From NCBI GenBank assembly GCA_965222765.1, contig CBDCVG010000093.1, forward strand, positions 124,001 to 188,000: a stretch of DNA of 64,000 nucleotides, written 5' to 3'. The position numbers and the translations under genes are program-made. Of this stretch, positions 56,537-64,000 are shown piece by piece. The notes under the pieces are model-generated. The model was not told the origin of the DNA and made no database searches. It saw nothing but the letters and a program-made list of their open reading frames with translations. The stretch's first letter is position 1, and each line of letters starts with the position of its first letter. The DNA comes from Caldora sp965222765 (GTDB taxonomy: Bacteria > Cyanobacteriota > Cyanobacteriia > Cyanobacteriales > Coleofasciculaceae).

Positions 56537-57226
56537 ATGAGTACACAAATTCCTTTCCCAAGCTATCTAGAGCAAAAACGACAACTTACTCAGTGGAAAA
56601 AGACTAACAGCTTTTATCGAGAGGTATATTCGCAAACTACTCAAGATGTAGTCAAAAGGCTACACAATACTTGGGAGGCTTTCAGAAAAAGAGGTTACGG
56701 ATTTCCTCGGTTTAGAAAATATGGTCAGTATCGCTCTTTCTACTACCCACAGTTTAAGGACAACCCCATCACTGGCTCTGAGATTAAGCTCCCCAAAATT
56801 GGTATGGAAGATATAGACTTTACCAAAACTGCTAAAGCGATGTTGGGTAAACAGATGCTTGATGGGGGATTTGGTCAGTTTCGGCAACTATTGAAGTGGG
56901 TGGGTTGGAAGCGAGATGTGTATGTAGCAGAAGTTGATCATCGCTACACTTCTCAGATATGCCCTCATTGCGGTACTCATACGGGGAAAAAAGAGCTTTC
57001 GCTCAGGGAGCATAAATGTCCTGAGTGCGGCTACTCCACCACCAGAGATAGAGCATCTGCAATGGTGATTAAACAACGTGGCGAAGAAACAATAGTACCC
57101 GTGGACACCGGGGAAAGGAAACTGTCTGCTGAGTGCGTACTGCTGGGTGTTAATCGCCTAGGTAAGTGCAACGCAGAAATGCTCAATTGCGAGATTGAGA
57201 AGCCCGCGCTATATTCGCAGAATTAG
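56537..57226 (+). pseudogene. Internally deleted TnpB (IS200/IS605) with an intact reading frame
   Basis: 229 codons from ATG 56537. The N-terminal ~60 residues of TnpB are missing; it opens in the middle of the REC/WED part (QKRQLTQWKKTNSFYREVYS, RKRGYGFPRFRKYGQYRSF), then jumps from IKLPKIG straight to EDIDFTKTAKAMLGKQML, the RuvC-II region. The segment with RuvC-I (the first catalytic Asp) is therefore deleted, about 100 residues. RuvC-II Glu, the zinc ribbon (CPHCG...CPECG) and the RuvC-III Asp (TTRDRASAMVIKQRG) remain. The start follows 4 bases after the DUF3727 stop; the stop is 17 bases before mltG. It cannot be a nuclease. Whether the open frame is kept by chance or selection is unknown. 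Confidence 0.85.
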
Positions 57227-57243
57227 CGACGGGGGTATGTCAC

Positions 57244-58329
57244 ATGAAAGCTTCCAAAGACATTTCTAAGTGGTTGTATTATTTTGCTCTGTTGCCATTA
57301 GTAGTAGGTGTTTGTCTATGGCAAAGCTGGGCTTGGTGGAGCTGGGCAAAAGCATCACCAATTCCAGAGGAATCTTCAGACTGGGCAGCTGAGCAAGCTA
57401 TACAAATTCAGATTCCCCAAGGAACAGCTTCTGGGCAAATTGGTAGTGATCTGGAAACGGCTGGATTGCTGCGATCAGAAAACGCTTGGCGATTGTGGTC
57501 TTATTGGATGAAGCTCCAAGAGCCTAAGGGCTCATTTAAAGCAGGAACTTACAAACTGTCGCCGACTCAACCCCTGGCAGAAATTGCCCAAAAAATTTGG
57601 AATGGTGAAGTAATGCAGCTTTCCTTCACTATTCCTGAAGGATGGTCCCTACAACAAATGGGGACTTACTTTGAATCCCTTGGGTATTTCAGTGCTCAGG
57701 AGTTTATCACTGCTGCGAGCCAAATTCCTGAAGAGCAGTATCCTTGGTTACCGAGTGATTTGCCTCACCTAGAAGGATATTTGTACCCAGATACTTATAA
57801 ACTGTCTAGCGATCGCGTTACACCTGAGCAGGTAATCCAACGTATGCTCGACCGGTTTGAGGAGGTGGCATTGCCTTTGTACCAAGAAGGACAAGACAAA
57901 ACAAAACTCGACCTGGATGAGTGGGTGACCTTAGCGAGTATTGTAGAAAAAGAAGCCGTTATCCCTTCTGAACGTCCTCTCATTGCCGGAGTTTTTGCAG
58001 GACGTTTGCGGCGAGAGATGAAACTAGAAACTGACCCTACCGTTGAATATGGATTGGGGATTAGGCAAACGGCAGATCAACCTCTAACTTTGGCTCAGGT
58101 AAGGACTCCGTCTCCTTACAATACCTATCTCAATCCCGGACTACCACCCACCCCAATTGCTAGTCCCGGTTTAGAAAGCTTAAAAGCTGCCCTGTATCCT
58201 GAGAATACCGATTATCTGTATTTTGTCGCTCGCTACGATGGCACCCACTTTTTTAGTAAAACCCTAGAAGCTCACGAAGCTGCGACAAGAGCTATCCGTG
58301 AACAACGAGAAGCTCAGCAGGGGAACTGA
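57244..58329 (+). CDS. mltG: Endolytic murein transglycosylase MltG
   Basis: 361 residues. One N-terminal membrane helix (LYYFALLPLVVGVCLWQSW), a LysM-like domain, then the YceG/MltG catalytic domain. The catalytic Glu is in LEGYLYPDTYKLS (about 180). Also conserved: ASIVEKEAVIPSERPLIAG, LETDPTVEYGLG and PSPYNTYLNPGLPPTPI. It cleaves nascent peptidoglycan strands at the inner membrane. Usual cyanobacterial order is DUF3727-mltG-yqeG-proB, retained here apart from the tnpB insertion. Confidence 0.95.
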   Translation: MKASKDISKWLYYFALLPLVVGVCLWQSWAWWSWAKASPIPEESSDWAAEQAIQIQIPQGTASGQIGSDLETAGLLRSENAWRLWSYWMKLQEPKGSFKAGTYKLSPTQPLAEIAQKIWNGEVMQLSFTIPEGWSLQQMGTYFESLGYFSAQEFITAASQIPEEQYPWLPSDLPHLEGYLYPDTYKLSSDRVTPEQVIQRMLDRFEEVALPLYQEGQDKTKLDLDEWVTLASIVEKEAVIPSERPLIAGVFAGRLRREMKLETDPTVEYGLGIRQTADQPLTLAQVRTPSPYNTYLNPGLPPTPIASPGLESLKAALYPENTDYLYFVARYDGTHFFSKTLEAHEAATRAIREQREAQQGN

Positions 58330-58359
58330 GGGAGTTGGGGTGCTAGTACCGCTGCGCGG

Positions 58360-58455
58360 AATTAAGAATTAAGAATTAAGAATTAAGAATGCTTATAGAG
58401 TAAGGATTCTATCGACTCAAACTGGTCACTTATTTCCGCCGTGCTGCTCTAGGGA
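58360..58455. repeat. Heptamer array plus dispersed repeat downstream of mltG
   Basis: AGAATTA heptamers (58364-58388) join the ATGCTTATAGAGTAAGGATT repeat (58388-58430) and TTATTTCCGCCGTGCTGC (58431-58448), the last shared with 30283-30297. The same set, reversed, occurs at 60840-60905. Confidence 0.65.
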
Positions 58456-58519
58456 GCTGGGGGAGTACATCTGGAGCGCTAGACTAGTACTGCTATTGAC
58501 ACCTAACACCTAAATTCTT

Positions 58520-59038
58520 ATGTCTTTGCTTTCAAACTTACAACCTGACTTAGTTTTAGGGAAACCAATCTTGAGTTTAACCCCAGATATCCTACAGCAA
58601 AAACAGCTCAAGGGTTTAGTATTGGATGTTGATCAAACCTTAGTGCCCATGACAACTAGGGCAGTATCTGGAGAACTCAAGCAGTGGGTAGAGGAAATCA
58701 GACCAGTTGCGGCACTATGGCTGGTCAGTAACAATCTTAGTGAAAATCGGATTGGTAATATTGCCCAATCGTTAAATCTACCATACATTCTGGGGGCCCG
58801 TAAGCCTTCGCGACGCAAGTTAAAAAAAGCGGTTGAGGCAATGAGTTTACCAGTAGAACATGTGGCAATGGTAGGCGATCGCTTATTCACTGATGTTCTG
58901 GCAGGTAATCGACTGGGGATGTTTACTATTCTTGTAGAACCAATGCTCGATCCAGCTGTATCCGTAATTTCACATCCAACTCGTGACTTTGAAGTTTGGC
59001 TTTCTCAAGCCTTGGGGGTCTCCTTTTCAGATAAGTAA
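58520..59038 (+). CDS. yqeG: YqeG-family HAD-type phosphatase
   Basis: 172 residues. HAD motif I is GLVLDVDQTLVP (DxDxT nucleophile), motif II LWLVSNN, motif III Lys in ARKPSRRKLKKA, motif IV VGDRLFTDVLAGNRLG with the metal Asp pair. Size and motifs match the YqeG subfamily (IIIA). Related plant and yeast enzymes dephosphorylate phosphatidylglycerolphosphate; this substrate is plausible in cyanobacteria but not shown. Part of the mltG-yqeG-proB gene row. Confidence 0.9.
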   Translation: MSLLSNLQPDLVLGKPILSLTPDILQQKQLKGLVLDVDQTLVPMTTRAVSGELKQWVEEIRPVAALWLVSNNLSENRIGNIAQSLNLPYILGARKPSRRKLKKAVEAMSLPVEHVAMVGDRLFTDVLAGNRLGMFTILVEPMLDPAVSVISHPTRDFEVWLSQALGVSFSDK

Positions 59039-59204
59039 CAAAACTTCATCAAACCTGACAAAACACAAGAAACTGAAATATAAAGAAAACATTAGGAAAA
59101 TCTGTAAATTCAAGGATTGATGACAAACTAATAATTGTTTCAAATGGGGTCAGCTCATATAAAGACCCTAAATATACAAAACTTAAATACTGAATAAGTT
59201 AGTA

Positions 59205-59300
59205 GAGTGCCTGGAGTTATCCGTTGATAGCCTAGGCACTTTACCAAAATAATGGGTTTAAAGCCCCGTCCTTCTAGGACGGCTTTTCTTTTATTTTCTT
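59205..59300 (+). terminator. Hairpin region between yqeG and proB
   Basis: AGTGCCT...AGGCACT (59206-59241) is followed by AAAGCCCCGTCC...GGACGGCTTTTC and a long T-rich run (59260-59312). The second hairpin plus T tract is a strong intrinsic terminator for yqeG. Its GCCCCGTCCTTCTAGGACGG core also resembles IS200/IS605 3' hairpins. The first hairpin has no assigned role. Confidence 0.7.
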
Positions 59301-59395
59301 TTATTTTCTTTTAATCTTTTATCTGTTAAAAATTTTGTTGTTGGTTATTTTTACGAACAAATGACCAATGACTAATGACCAACAACCAATAACCA

Positions 59396-60514
59396 ATGAC
59401 CACTTCCACAATTGTTGTCAAAGTTGGTACATCTAGCTTGACCCAACCAGCAACGGGTCACCTAGCGATATCCACAATTGCTAAACTTGCGGAAACTCTC
59501 ACCCAGTTACGCTCTTCTGGTCATTGTGTCGTGCTAGTTAGTTCTGGTGCTGTAGGTATTGGTTGTGGACGACTAGGATTAACGTCACGTCCCCAGAAAA
59601 TGTCCCTTAAACAAGCAATAGCAGCTGTTGGCCAAGGACGCTTGATGCGGGTTTACGATGATTTTTTTACCACGCTGCAACAACCGATTGCTCAAGTTCT
59701 CCTTAGCCGCCGCGACTTTATACAGCGTAACTGTTACGTTAATGCTTCTGCTACATTTAGGGAACTCCTGGAATTGGGGGTAATCCCAGTAGTGAATGAA
59801 AATGACACCGTAGCAGTAGAGGAACTAAAGTTTGGAGATAACGATACCCTTTCGGCAATGGTAGCAAGTTTGATTGGTGCAGACTGGTTATTTTTACTAA
59901 CTGATGTAGACAGACTTTACTCAGCAGATCCTCGTGAAGTACCAGATGCACAACCGATTAAGCTAGTCAATAACATGGCGGAGTTAGCACAACTACAAGT
60001 ACAAACAGGAGCATCTGGCTCCCAGTGGGGTACTGGAGGCATGGTAACTAAAATTGAGGCTGCCCGAATTGCCACCAGCGCTGGTGTCAGAACCGTGATT
60101 ACAGAAGGACGACACCCAGAAACCATTGAGAAAATTTTGCAAGGAGAGCCCCTTGGTACTCAGTTTGAACCCCAGCCTCGGACTGATAATGCTCGCAAGC
60201 GTTGGATTGCCCACGGTTTAGTACCGACAGGCAAACTCTATCTCGATCCTGGAGCCGTAACAGCGATATGTCAGGGGGGAAAATCCCTATTAGCTGCTGG
60301 TATTACCAGAATTGAGGGAGATTTTCGTCCCTCAGATGCGGTACAGCTGTGCGAGGGCAGTGGCTCAGAAATTGCGAGAGGGTTAGTCAACTACAGCAGC
60401 ACTGAACTACAGAAGATTAGAGGACGTCAATCTGAGGAAATTCCTGCTATTTTAGGCTATGAGGTTGCCGCAGAGGTGGTTCATCGAGATGATTTAGTTG
60501 TCATTAGTTATTAG
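59396..60514 (+). CDS. proB: Glutamate 5-kinase
   Basis: 372 residues. First step of proline synthesis: ATP-dependent phosphorylation of glutamate. The amino-acid kinase domain (1-260) shows VVKVGTSSLT, VLVSSGAVGIGCGRLGL, NENDTVAVEELKFGDND and GTGGMVTKIEAARIA. The C-terminal PUA domain (about 275-372) has LDPGAVTAICQGGKSLLAAG. The start codon lies inside an 'aatgacc' heptamer array (59358-59400) and the last codons and stop inside a 'cattagt/cattggt' array (60498-60557); both array types are reverse complements of each other. No proA nearby. Confidence 0.95.
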   Translation: MTTSTIVVKVGTSSLTQPATGHLAISTIAKLAETLTQLRSSGHCVVLVSSGAVGIGCGRLGLTSRPQKMSLKQAIAAVGQGRLMRVYDDFFTTLQQPIAQVLLSRRDFIQRNCYVNASATFRELLELGVIPVVNENDTVAVEELKFGDNDTLSAMVASLIGADWLFLLTDVDRLYSADPREVPDAQPIKLVNNMAELAQLQVQTGASGSQWGTGGMVTKIEAARIATSAGVRTVITEGRHPETIEKILQGEPLGTQFEPQPRTDNARKRWIAHGLVPTGKLYLDPGAVTAICQGGKSLLAAGITRIEGDFRPSDAVQLCEGSGSEIARGLVNYSSTELQKIRGRQSEEIPAILGYEVAAEVVHRDDLVVISY

Positions 60515-60515
60515 T

Positions 60516-60557
60516 CATTGGTCATTGGTCATTGGTCATTGGTCATTGGTCATTAGT
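60516..60557 (+). repeat. CATTGGT heptamer tandem repeat (STRR) after proB
   Basis: Six CATTGGT units with slight variation directly after the proB stop. The proB 5' side (59358-59400) carries the complementary AATGACC/ACCAATG units. Short tandem heptamers of this kind are characteristic of filamentous cyanobacteria. Confidence 0.8.
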
Positions 60558-60558
60558 T

Positions 60559-60775
60559 AGGGCTTGCTGAATAAGTGTGGAAGCTATGCCATACTTTGCT
60601 TTCAATCATTTTCTGCCTAGCAAGCGTGCAAGGAAATTGTATCGATGGGCTCAAAAACCTTGCACTTTCGTGGAAAATTCCCTAACACCTAATACCTAAT
60701 ACCTTACCTACCACCTGCCACCTACCACCTACCACCTATTCAAACCCGAAAATTACGACTTATTCAGCAAGCCCT
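60559..60775. mobile_element. 217-bp MITE (family D) derived from the IS5-like element
   Basis: Ends AGGGCTTGCTGAATAAGTGT and ACTTATTCAGCAAGCCCT are inverted repeats; AGTT flanks both sides (60555-60558, 60776-60779). Its first ~60 bases (TGTGGAAGCTATGCCATACT, TTTGCTTTCAATCAT) match the left end of the element at 21560, so it is a deletion derivative. A 'ctaccacct' microrepeat fills part of the interior. Confidence 0.8.
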
Positions 60776-60893
60776 AGTTAGTTCTCAATATTGAAGAAGC
60801 GATCGCATCCTCAGTGCAGCGGGCATGGAAATAACCCACCAGGAAAGAGATCGATAAAATCCTTACTCTATAAGCATTCTTAATTCTTAATTC

Positions 60894-61922
60894 TTAATTC
60901 TTAATTCCGCGCAGTAGTTTTAATTTTTTTTGCGCTTTGGTTAGTGATCGCTGCACCAACAATTTTCTCACTCTCCACCAATTAAGTCCCTCAATATTAG
61001 ACTCTTGAATTTGACGATGATCAAAAAATTCATTAATTTCTGTTAAAATAACCCCTAACCGCTGTCCTAACTTCTCAGCACGATACTCCTCAAAAAAAGA
61101 GTCTGGTAAATTTGGCTGATTTGATGAATTTAACAGTGCCAGAATTCGTTGAATATCATACTCCCTAGAATATCCAGCAATTTTGTGGCAATTAAACCCA
61201 GGCTCAAGATAATCTGCCAAGGCACTATTCACACTCGAAAATACCTGACAACCGCAAGCCAATGCCTCCAATGGCGGTAGTCCAAAACCTTCCGTAACTC
61301 CACTTACTGCCCAGTACTCAGCTGAGTCATAAAGGTAAATCTTAGCGCGATTGAATAGTCCTGCTAAGTCCTCAACATAACCATCCAAAAGCTCAACCCG
61401 ACAGTGCAGTTGCAGCGCTGGAACTAGTTGCTTGAGCAAATATTCTGAGGATTTACGAACTTGTACCAAGACATCAATATCTCGTTCCTTATCAAGATTA
61501 CAAAATTCTTCGCCAATCTGATTAGGTAAGTAGTAAATTAGAGAATTAGGAGACTTTTGTCCCCAATAACCCATCGTATTACGACTCACCGAGATGATGG
61601 GAATATGGGATGGTAGTCTGAATCGATAACCAGCACTATGGGCATGATAGATAACATTGTGATGTTTGAGCTTGGCTACTAGTTTTGCTACATCAAAACC
61701 CCAGCTGACAATAAAAATACAACTATCTAAATTAGCTTGTTGGAGACAGTCTTCAAAAAAGAGATGATCAGATTCTCGCTGTCGATAGGTAACAATTTCC
61801 GCATGACAAATTTGTTGAACCAGGTTGAAAATTTTCAACTCAGCCCAAAGTCCACCACCACTAAATTTGTCTGTTGTTCCAGGAAGTAAAAAATACAGCG
61901 TTCTCATATCTAGATGCATCAC
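60894..61922 (-). CDS. GT4/GT-B type glycosyltransferase
   Basis: 342 residues. The N-terminal half (RTLYFLLPGTTDKFSGGGLW, VIYHAHSAGYRFRLP) and the C-terminal EGFGLPPLEALACGCQVFSS, the E-x7-E nucleotide-sugar signature of family 4/1 transferases, are clear. Start ATG 61922; a second Met is at residue 2. The last codons (LRGIKN, stop) come from a 'TTAATTC' heptamer array (60876-60905), so the native terminus has been replaced. Sugar donor and acceptor unknown; no polysaccharide cluster around it. Confidence 0.85.
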   Translation of the reverse strand: MMHLDMRTLYFLLPGTTDKFSGGGLWAELKIFNLVQQICHAEIVTYRQRESDHLFFEDCLQQANLDSCIFIVSWGFDVAKLVAKLKHHNVIYHAHSAGYRFRLPSHIPIISVSRNTMGYWGQKSPNSLIYYLPNQIGEEFCNLDKERDIDVLVQVRKSSEYLLKQLVPALQLHCRVELLDGYVEDLAGLFNRAKIYLYDSAEYWAVSGVTEGFGLPPLEALACGCQVFSSVNSALADYLEPGFNCHKIAGYSREYDIQRILALLNSSNQPNLPDSFFEEYRAEKLGQRLGVILTEINEFFDHRQIQESNIEGLNWWRVRKLLVQRSLTKAQKKLKLLRGIKN

Positions 61923-61992
61923 CTCAAAACGAGTTTAAATCATCAGCCATACGGCTTTTTCTAAATGTTAGTGTATATTCAATGTATAATTA

Positions 61993-62214
61993 ATGATGAA
62001 GTTGAAATTTATGAAAGCTGAAGAACTAGATCAGAAGTTCGATCAAAATGTTGCAATTCTTGAACACTTCGATTTGAGTACTGCAAGGCGTCCAGGGTTA
62101 GAGATTAAGCGTGTTAATGTTGATTTTCCTATATCAATGGTTGATGCTTTAAGCTTAGACGCATTCACCTTGCATGTTTCGGACAGGCAAGATGCCTGTT
62201 CCACAAGAAGCTGA
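61993..62214 (+). pseudogene. BrnA/CopG-type antitoxin, 3' end replaced by a repeat
   Basis: Reads MKAEELDQKFDQNVAILEHF (from the Met at 62011), then DLSTARRPGLEIKRVNVDFP and MVDAL, the N-terminal two thirds of BrnA/CopG-family antitoxins in cyanobacteria. The usual C-terminal ribbon-helix-helix end (like EAKRLGVTRQS...) is replaced by SLDAFTLHVSDRQDACSTRS and stop, translated from the dispersed repeat also found at 21227-21290. No BrnT toxin precedes it. DNA binding is probably lost. Confidence 0.7.
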
Positions 62215-62261
62215 TGATTGAATTTGGTGCAAATTAGATGCGTTTTAGCTTAGACAAAGAA

Positions 62262-62410
62262 GCTCAACCGAAAGCGGTGATAAGCCCATTCCTTTAGGGA
62301 TGGGAGGGATATCCACCCGCCACTTGGTTGGCAAGTTATTTGTTAGAAAGTTTTTTTTACAAACAACCAACAACTAACAACAAATAACACGAAGTGTTTT
62401 GGGGGAAGTC
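62262..62410 (+). mobile_element. Orphan IS200/IS605-type 3' end, copy 2
   Basis: CTCAACCGAAAGCGG, AAGCCCATTCC-TTTA-GGGATGGG hairpin, GAGGGATATCC, CTTGGTTGGCAAGTTATTTG and a T/A-rich tail ending AACACGAAGTGTT. Near identical in the first ~90 bases to the 41394-41557 scar (opposite strand). No tnpB beside it. It ends just before the TpsA start. Confidence 0.6.
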
Positions 62411-62413
62411 AAG

Positions 62414-64000
62414 ATGAGCAACTCTTTCACTCAATTACAGAGATATGGGAAATTTGGAGTAGTTACTTCTCTAGTATTAGGGGTCGCGATCGCTTTTTCT
62501 AACAACTGTGCTCTGGCAGAAATTACTCCTGATAATACCTTGAGCGGGGAAAATTCGGTTGTCACACCCAATATCCTGATTAACGGCTTGCCTGCTGACA
62601 GGATTGATGGGGGAGCAATCAGGGGTGCTCATCTTTTCCATAGTTTTGCACAATTCAATGTGCAGAATGGACAAAGGGTTTATTTTGCTAACCCAGTAGG
62701 GATTGAAAACATTCTCAGTCGAGTTACTGGTACTGACCTTTCGGATATTCTGGGTACATTGGGTGTAGATGGTGGAGCCAATCTATTTTTGCTTAATCCC
62801 AATGGGATTATGTTTGGTCCGAATGCTGAGTTGGATATCAGGGGTTCTTTCCTGGGGAGTACAGCAGATAGCTTGGTGTTTGGCAATAGCTCCGAATTTA
62901 GTGCAACCAATCCCAATGCACCACCCTTACTAACAATTAATGTGCCTATTGGTTTACAGTATGGGTCAAATCATCCAGGAGCAACCATTGCTAATCGGGG
63001 AAGTTTAGTAGTAGGAGAAGATTTAACGCTAGCAGCTGGTAATCTGGATTTGCAAGGTCAACTGCTAGCTGAGAGAGATTTAACCCTCCAAGCACAAGAT
63101 ACAGTCAGGATTCGGGATAGTGCAGTAGAGCCTTTTATTGCAGCTGCTAGGGGTAAGTTGCTGGTTCAAGGGAATCAGGAAGTAGATATTTTTGTTTTGA
63201 ATCATCCCGATAGTGGCTTTTTCTCTGCTGGAGATCTGGTGTTACGTTCAGCTAACGCTGTGGGAGGAGATGCTCACTATTGGACTGGTGGTAGTTTTCG
63301 CATTGAGCAATTAGATGGAAGTATCGGGGATTTATTTAGTCCTTATGACCCAATTGTTCGTGCCAGTGGGGATGTCAGCTTTAACAGTTATGTGGGAACT
63401 TCTCTGCACATTTTAGCAGGGGGTAGCGTAACTATTCCTGGCTTTGTCATTATTACCAACTTTGAAACGGGTACACCAGACATAGACTATCTTGAAGAGG
63501 AGATTACTCTATCGAATGGGGATCGTGTGCGAATTAATGGCATGATGGAACCTACCCTTGATATTCGTGCTGGAGTAGACCAAGGTGTAGTTATTGCCTC
63601 TCCTCCAGTCACAGGCCAAGATTTCTTGGTTGATTTCTTCAATTTAGACCCATTTGATCAACCTGACACTACAAATAATCCAACAAGTGCAGATATCACA
63701 ATTGGCACAATTGCTTTCAGTCAGGGAACGGACGTTCCTGATAACTTGTTGGCAGGAAAAGCCCTATTAACCAATCAGTACCAGCCTAACCTTTCATTGA
63801 CTGGAGATATCGAAATTTCAGCCACACTAAATTTGTTGCCGAATGTAGCAATTCAGACAGGTGAGATGGCAGGAGGTGGTACTGTAGCGATCGATTCTCG
63901 CGGTAGTATTACCCTTGATGGTATTGTTAATACTTCGGCAATTCCTGGTGGTAACACTTTTAATGGTAACGGTGGTGATGTAACTCTTCTAGCTGAGGAT
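62414..64000 (+). CDS. TpsA-family filamentous haemagglutinin-type exoprotein, 3' end outside window
   Basis: An open frame of 529 codons runs to the right edge. Start ATG 62414 follows GGGGGAAG (62400-62407). Signal peptide: VVTSLVLGVAIAFSNNCALA. Then the TPS domain (about 40-170) with NVQNGQRVYFANPVGIENIL, LFLLNPNGIMFGPNAELDIR (NPNGI motif) and FLGSTADSLVF. The remaining sequence is beta-helix-like (ANRGSLVVGEDLTLAAGNLD, GDLVLRSANAVGG, SITLDGIVNTSAIPGG). Such proteins are secreted through TpsB pores and act as adhesins or filaments. A frameshifted TpsB lies at 38183-39908; pairing is inference. Confidence 0.93.
   Translation, partial: MSNSFTQLQRYGKFGVVTSLVLGVAIAFSNNCALAEITPDNTLSGENSVVTPNILINGLPADRIDGGAIRGAHLFHSFAQFNVQNGQRVYFANPVGIENILSRVTGTDLSDILGTLGVDGGANLFLLNPNGIMFGPNAELDIRGSFLGSTADSLVFGNSSEFSATNPNAPPLLTINVPIGLQYGSNHPGATIANRGSLVVGEDLTLAAGNLDLQGQLLAERDLTLQAQDTVRIRDSAVEPFIAAARGKLLVQGNQEVDIFVLNHPDSGFFSAGDLVLRSANAVGGDAHYWTGGSFRIEQLDGSIGDLFSPYDPIVRASGDVSFNSYVGTSLHILAGGSVTIPGFVIITNFETGTPDIDYLEEEITLSNGDRVRINGMMEPTLDIRAGVDQGVVIASPPVTGQDFLVDFFNLDPFDQPDTTNNPTSADITIGTIAFSQGTDVPDNLLAGKALLTNQYQPNLSLTGDIEISATLNLLPNVAIQTGEMAGGGTVAIDSRGSITLDGIVNTSAIPGGNTFNGNGGDVTLLAED

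Noticed and set aside
56537..57226. Nuclease-dead TnpB acting as an RNA-guided repressor
   Set aside because: Much of the RNA-binding and WED region is also deleted, so a functional guide complex is unlikely; kept only as a remote possibility.

Overview
The window reads as a chromosomal segment of a filamentous, probably marine or salt-mat cyanobacterium. Evidence seen directly: an NtcA-type nitrogen regulator, many HIP1 octamers (GCGATCGC), menaquinone/phylloquinone genes menC-menE, cyanobacterial families (DUF3084, DUF3727, DUF6464, DUF6825-like), heptanucleotide short tandem repeats, and a betaine methyltransferase next to two BCCT transporters, which points to osmotic stress. Coleofasciculus- or Moorena-like relatives would fit, but the species is inference.

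Layout. 0-7 kb: a phospho-signalling neighbourhood (SPFH-FHA fusion, PP2C phosphatase, degenerate Ser/Thr kinase) with a nucleotidyltransferase and a frameshifted AarF/UbiB gene. 7.2-8.6 kb: a decayed ISAzo13-like element, a MITE and a palindrome. 8.6-17.1 kb: one giant gene for a multidomain surface or secreted protein (DUF4114, subtilase, P domain, Calx-beta, cadherin-like, two seven-repeat SBBP propellers). 17.5-21.2 kb: metK with a long tandem-repeat leader, then hom. 21.2-34 kb: an accessory island of nested MITE/IS remnants, a truncated HD-domain gene, a broken HTH-TIR-AAA conflict gene, a broken DUF2887/Rpn-type nuclease, a NACHT ATPase with membrane segments and a small partner, a VapBC-like pair whose toxin is cut to 13 native codons, and a frameshifted AAA-GAF signalling protein.

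34-42 kb: menE-menC, speD, a frameshifted TpsB transporter and a small RTX protein bracketed by ~195-bp direct repeats. 42-50 kb: an FHA flavoprotein/FHA zinc-ribbon pair, endonuclease V, fabI, ntcA, a DUF3084 coiled-coil membrane protein and a YqgF-fold protein. 50-55.4 kb: a betaine locus (dimethylglycine-type methyltransferase, tandem UspA, two BCCT carriers). 55.9-60.5 kb: DUF3727, mltG, yqeG and proB in one direction, with an internally deleted tnpB wedged between the first two. 60.5-64 kb: a MITE, a glycosyltransferase, a truncated antitoxin, an IS200/IS605-type 3' scar and the start of a TpsA haemagglutinin-type exoprotein that runs off the right edge.

Themes: heavy remodelling by small mobile elements and minisatellites that have entered reading frames, truncated genes or supplied stop codons; several single-base frameshifts in homopolymers that are either sequencing errors or early pseudogenes; and a riboswitch-like tandem leader in front of metK. 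No tRNA, rRNA or CRISPR array was recognised.
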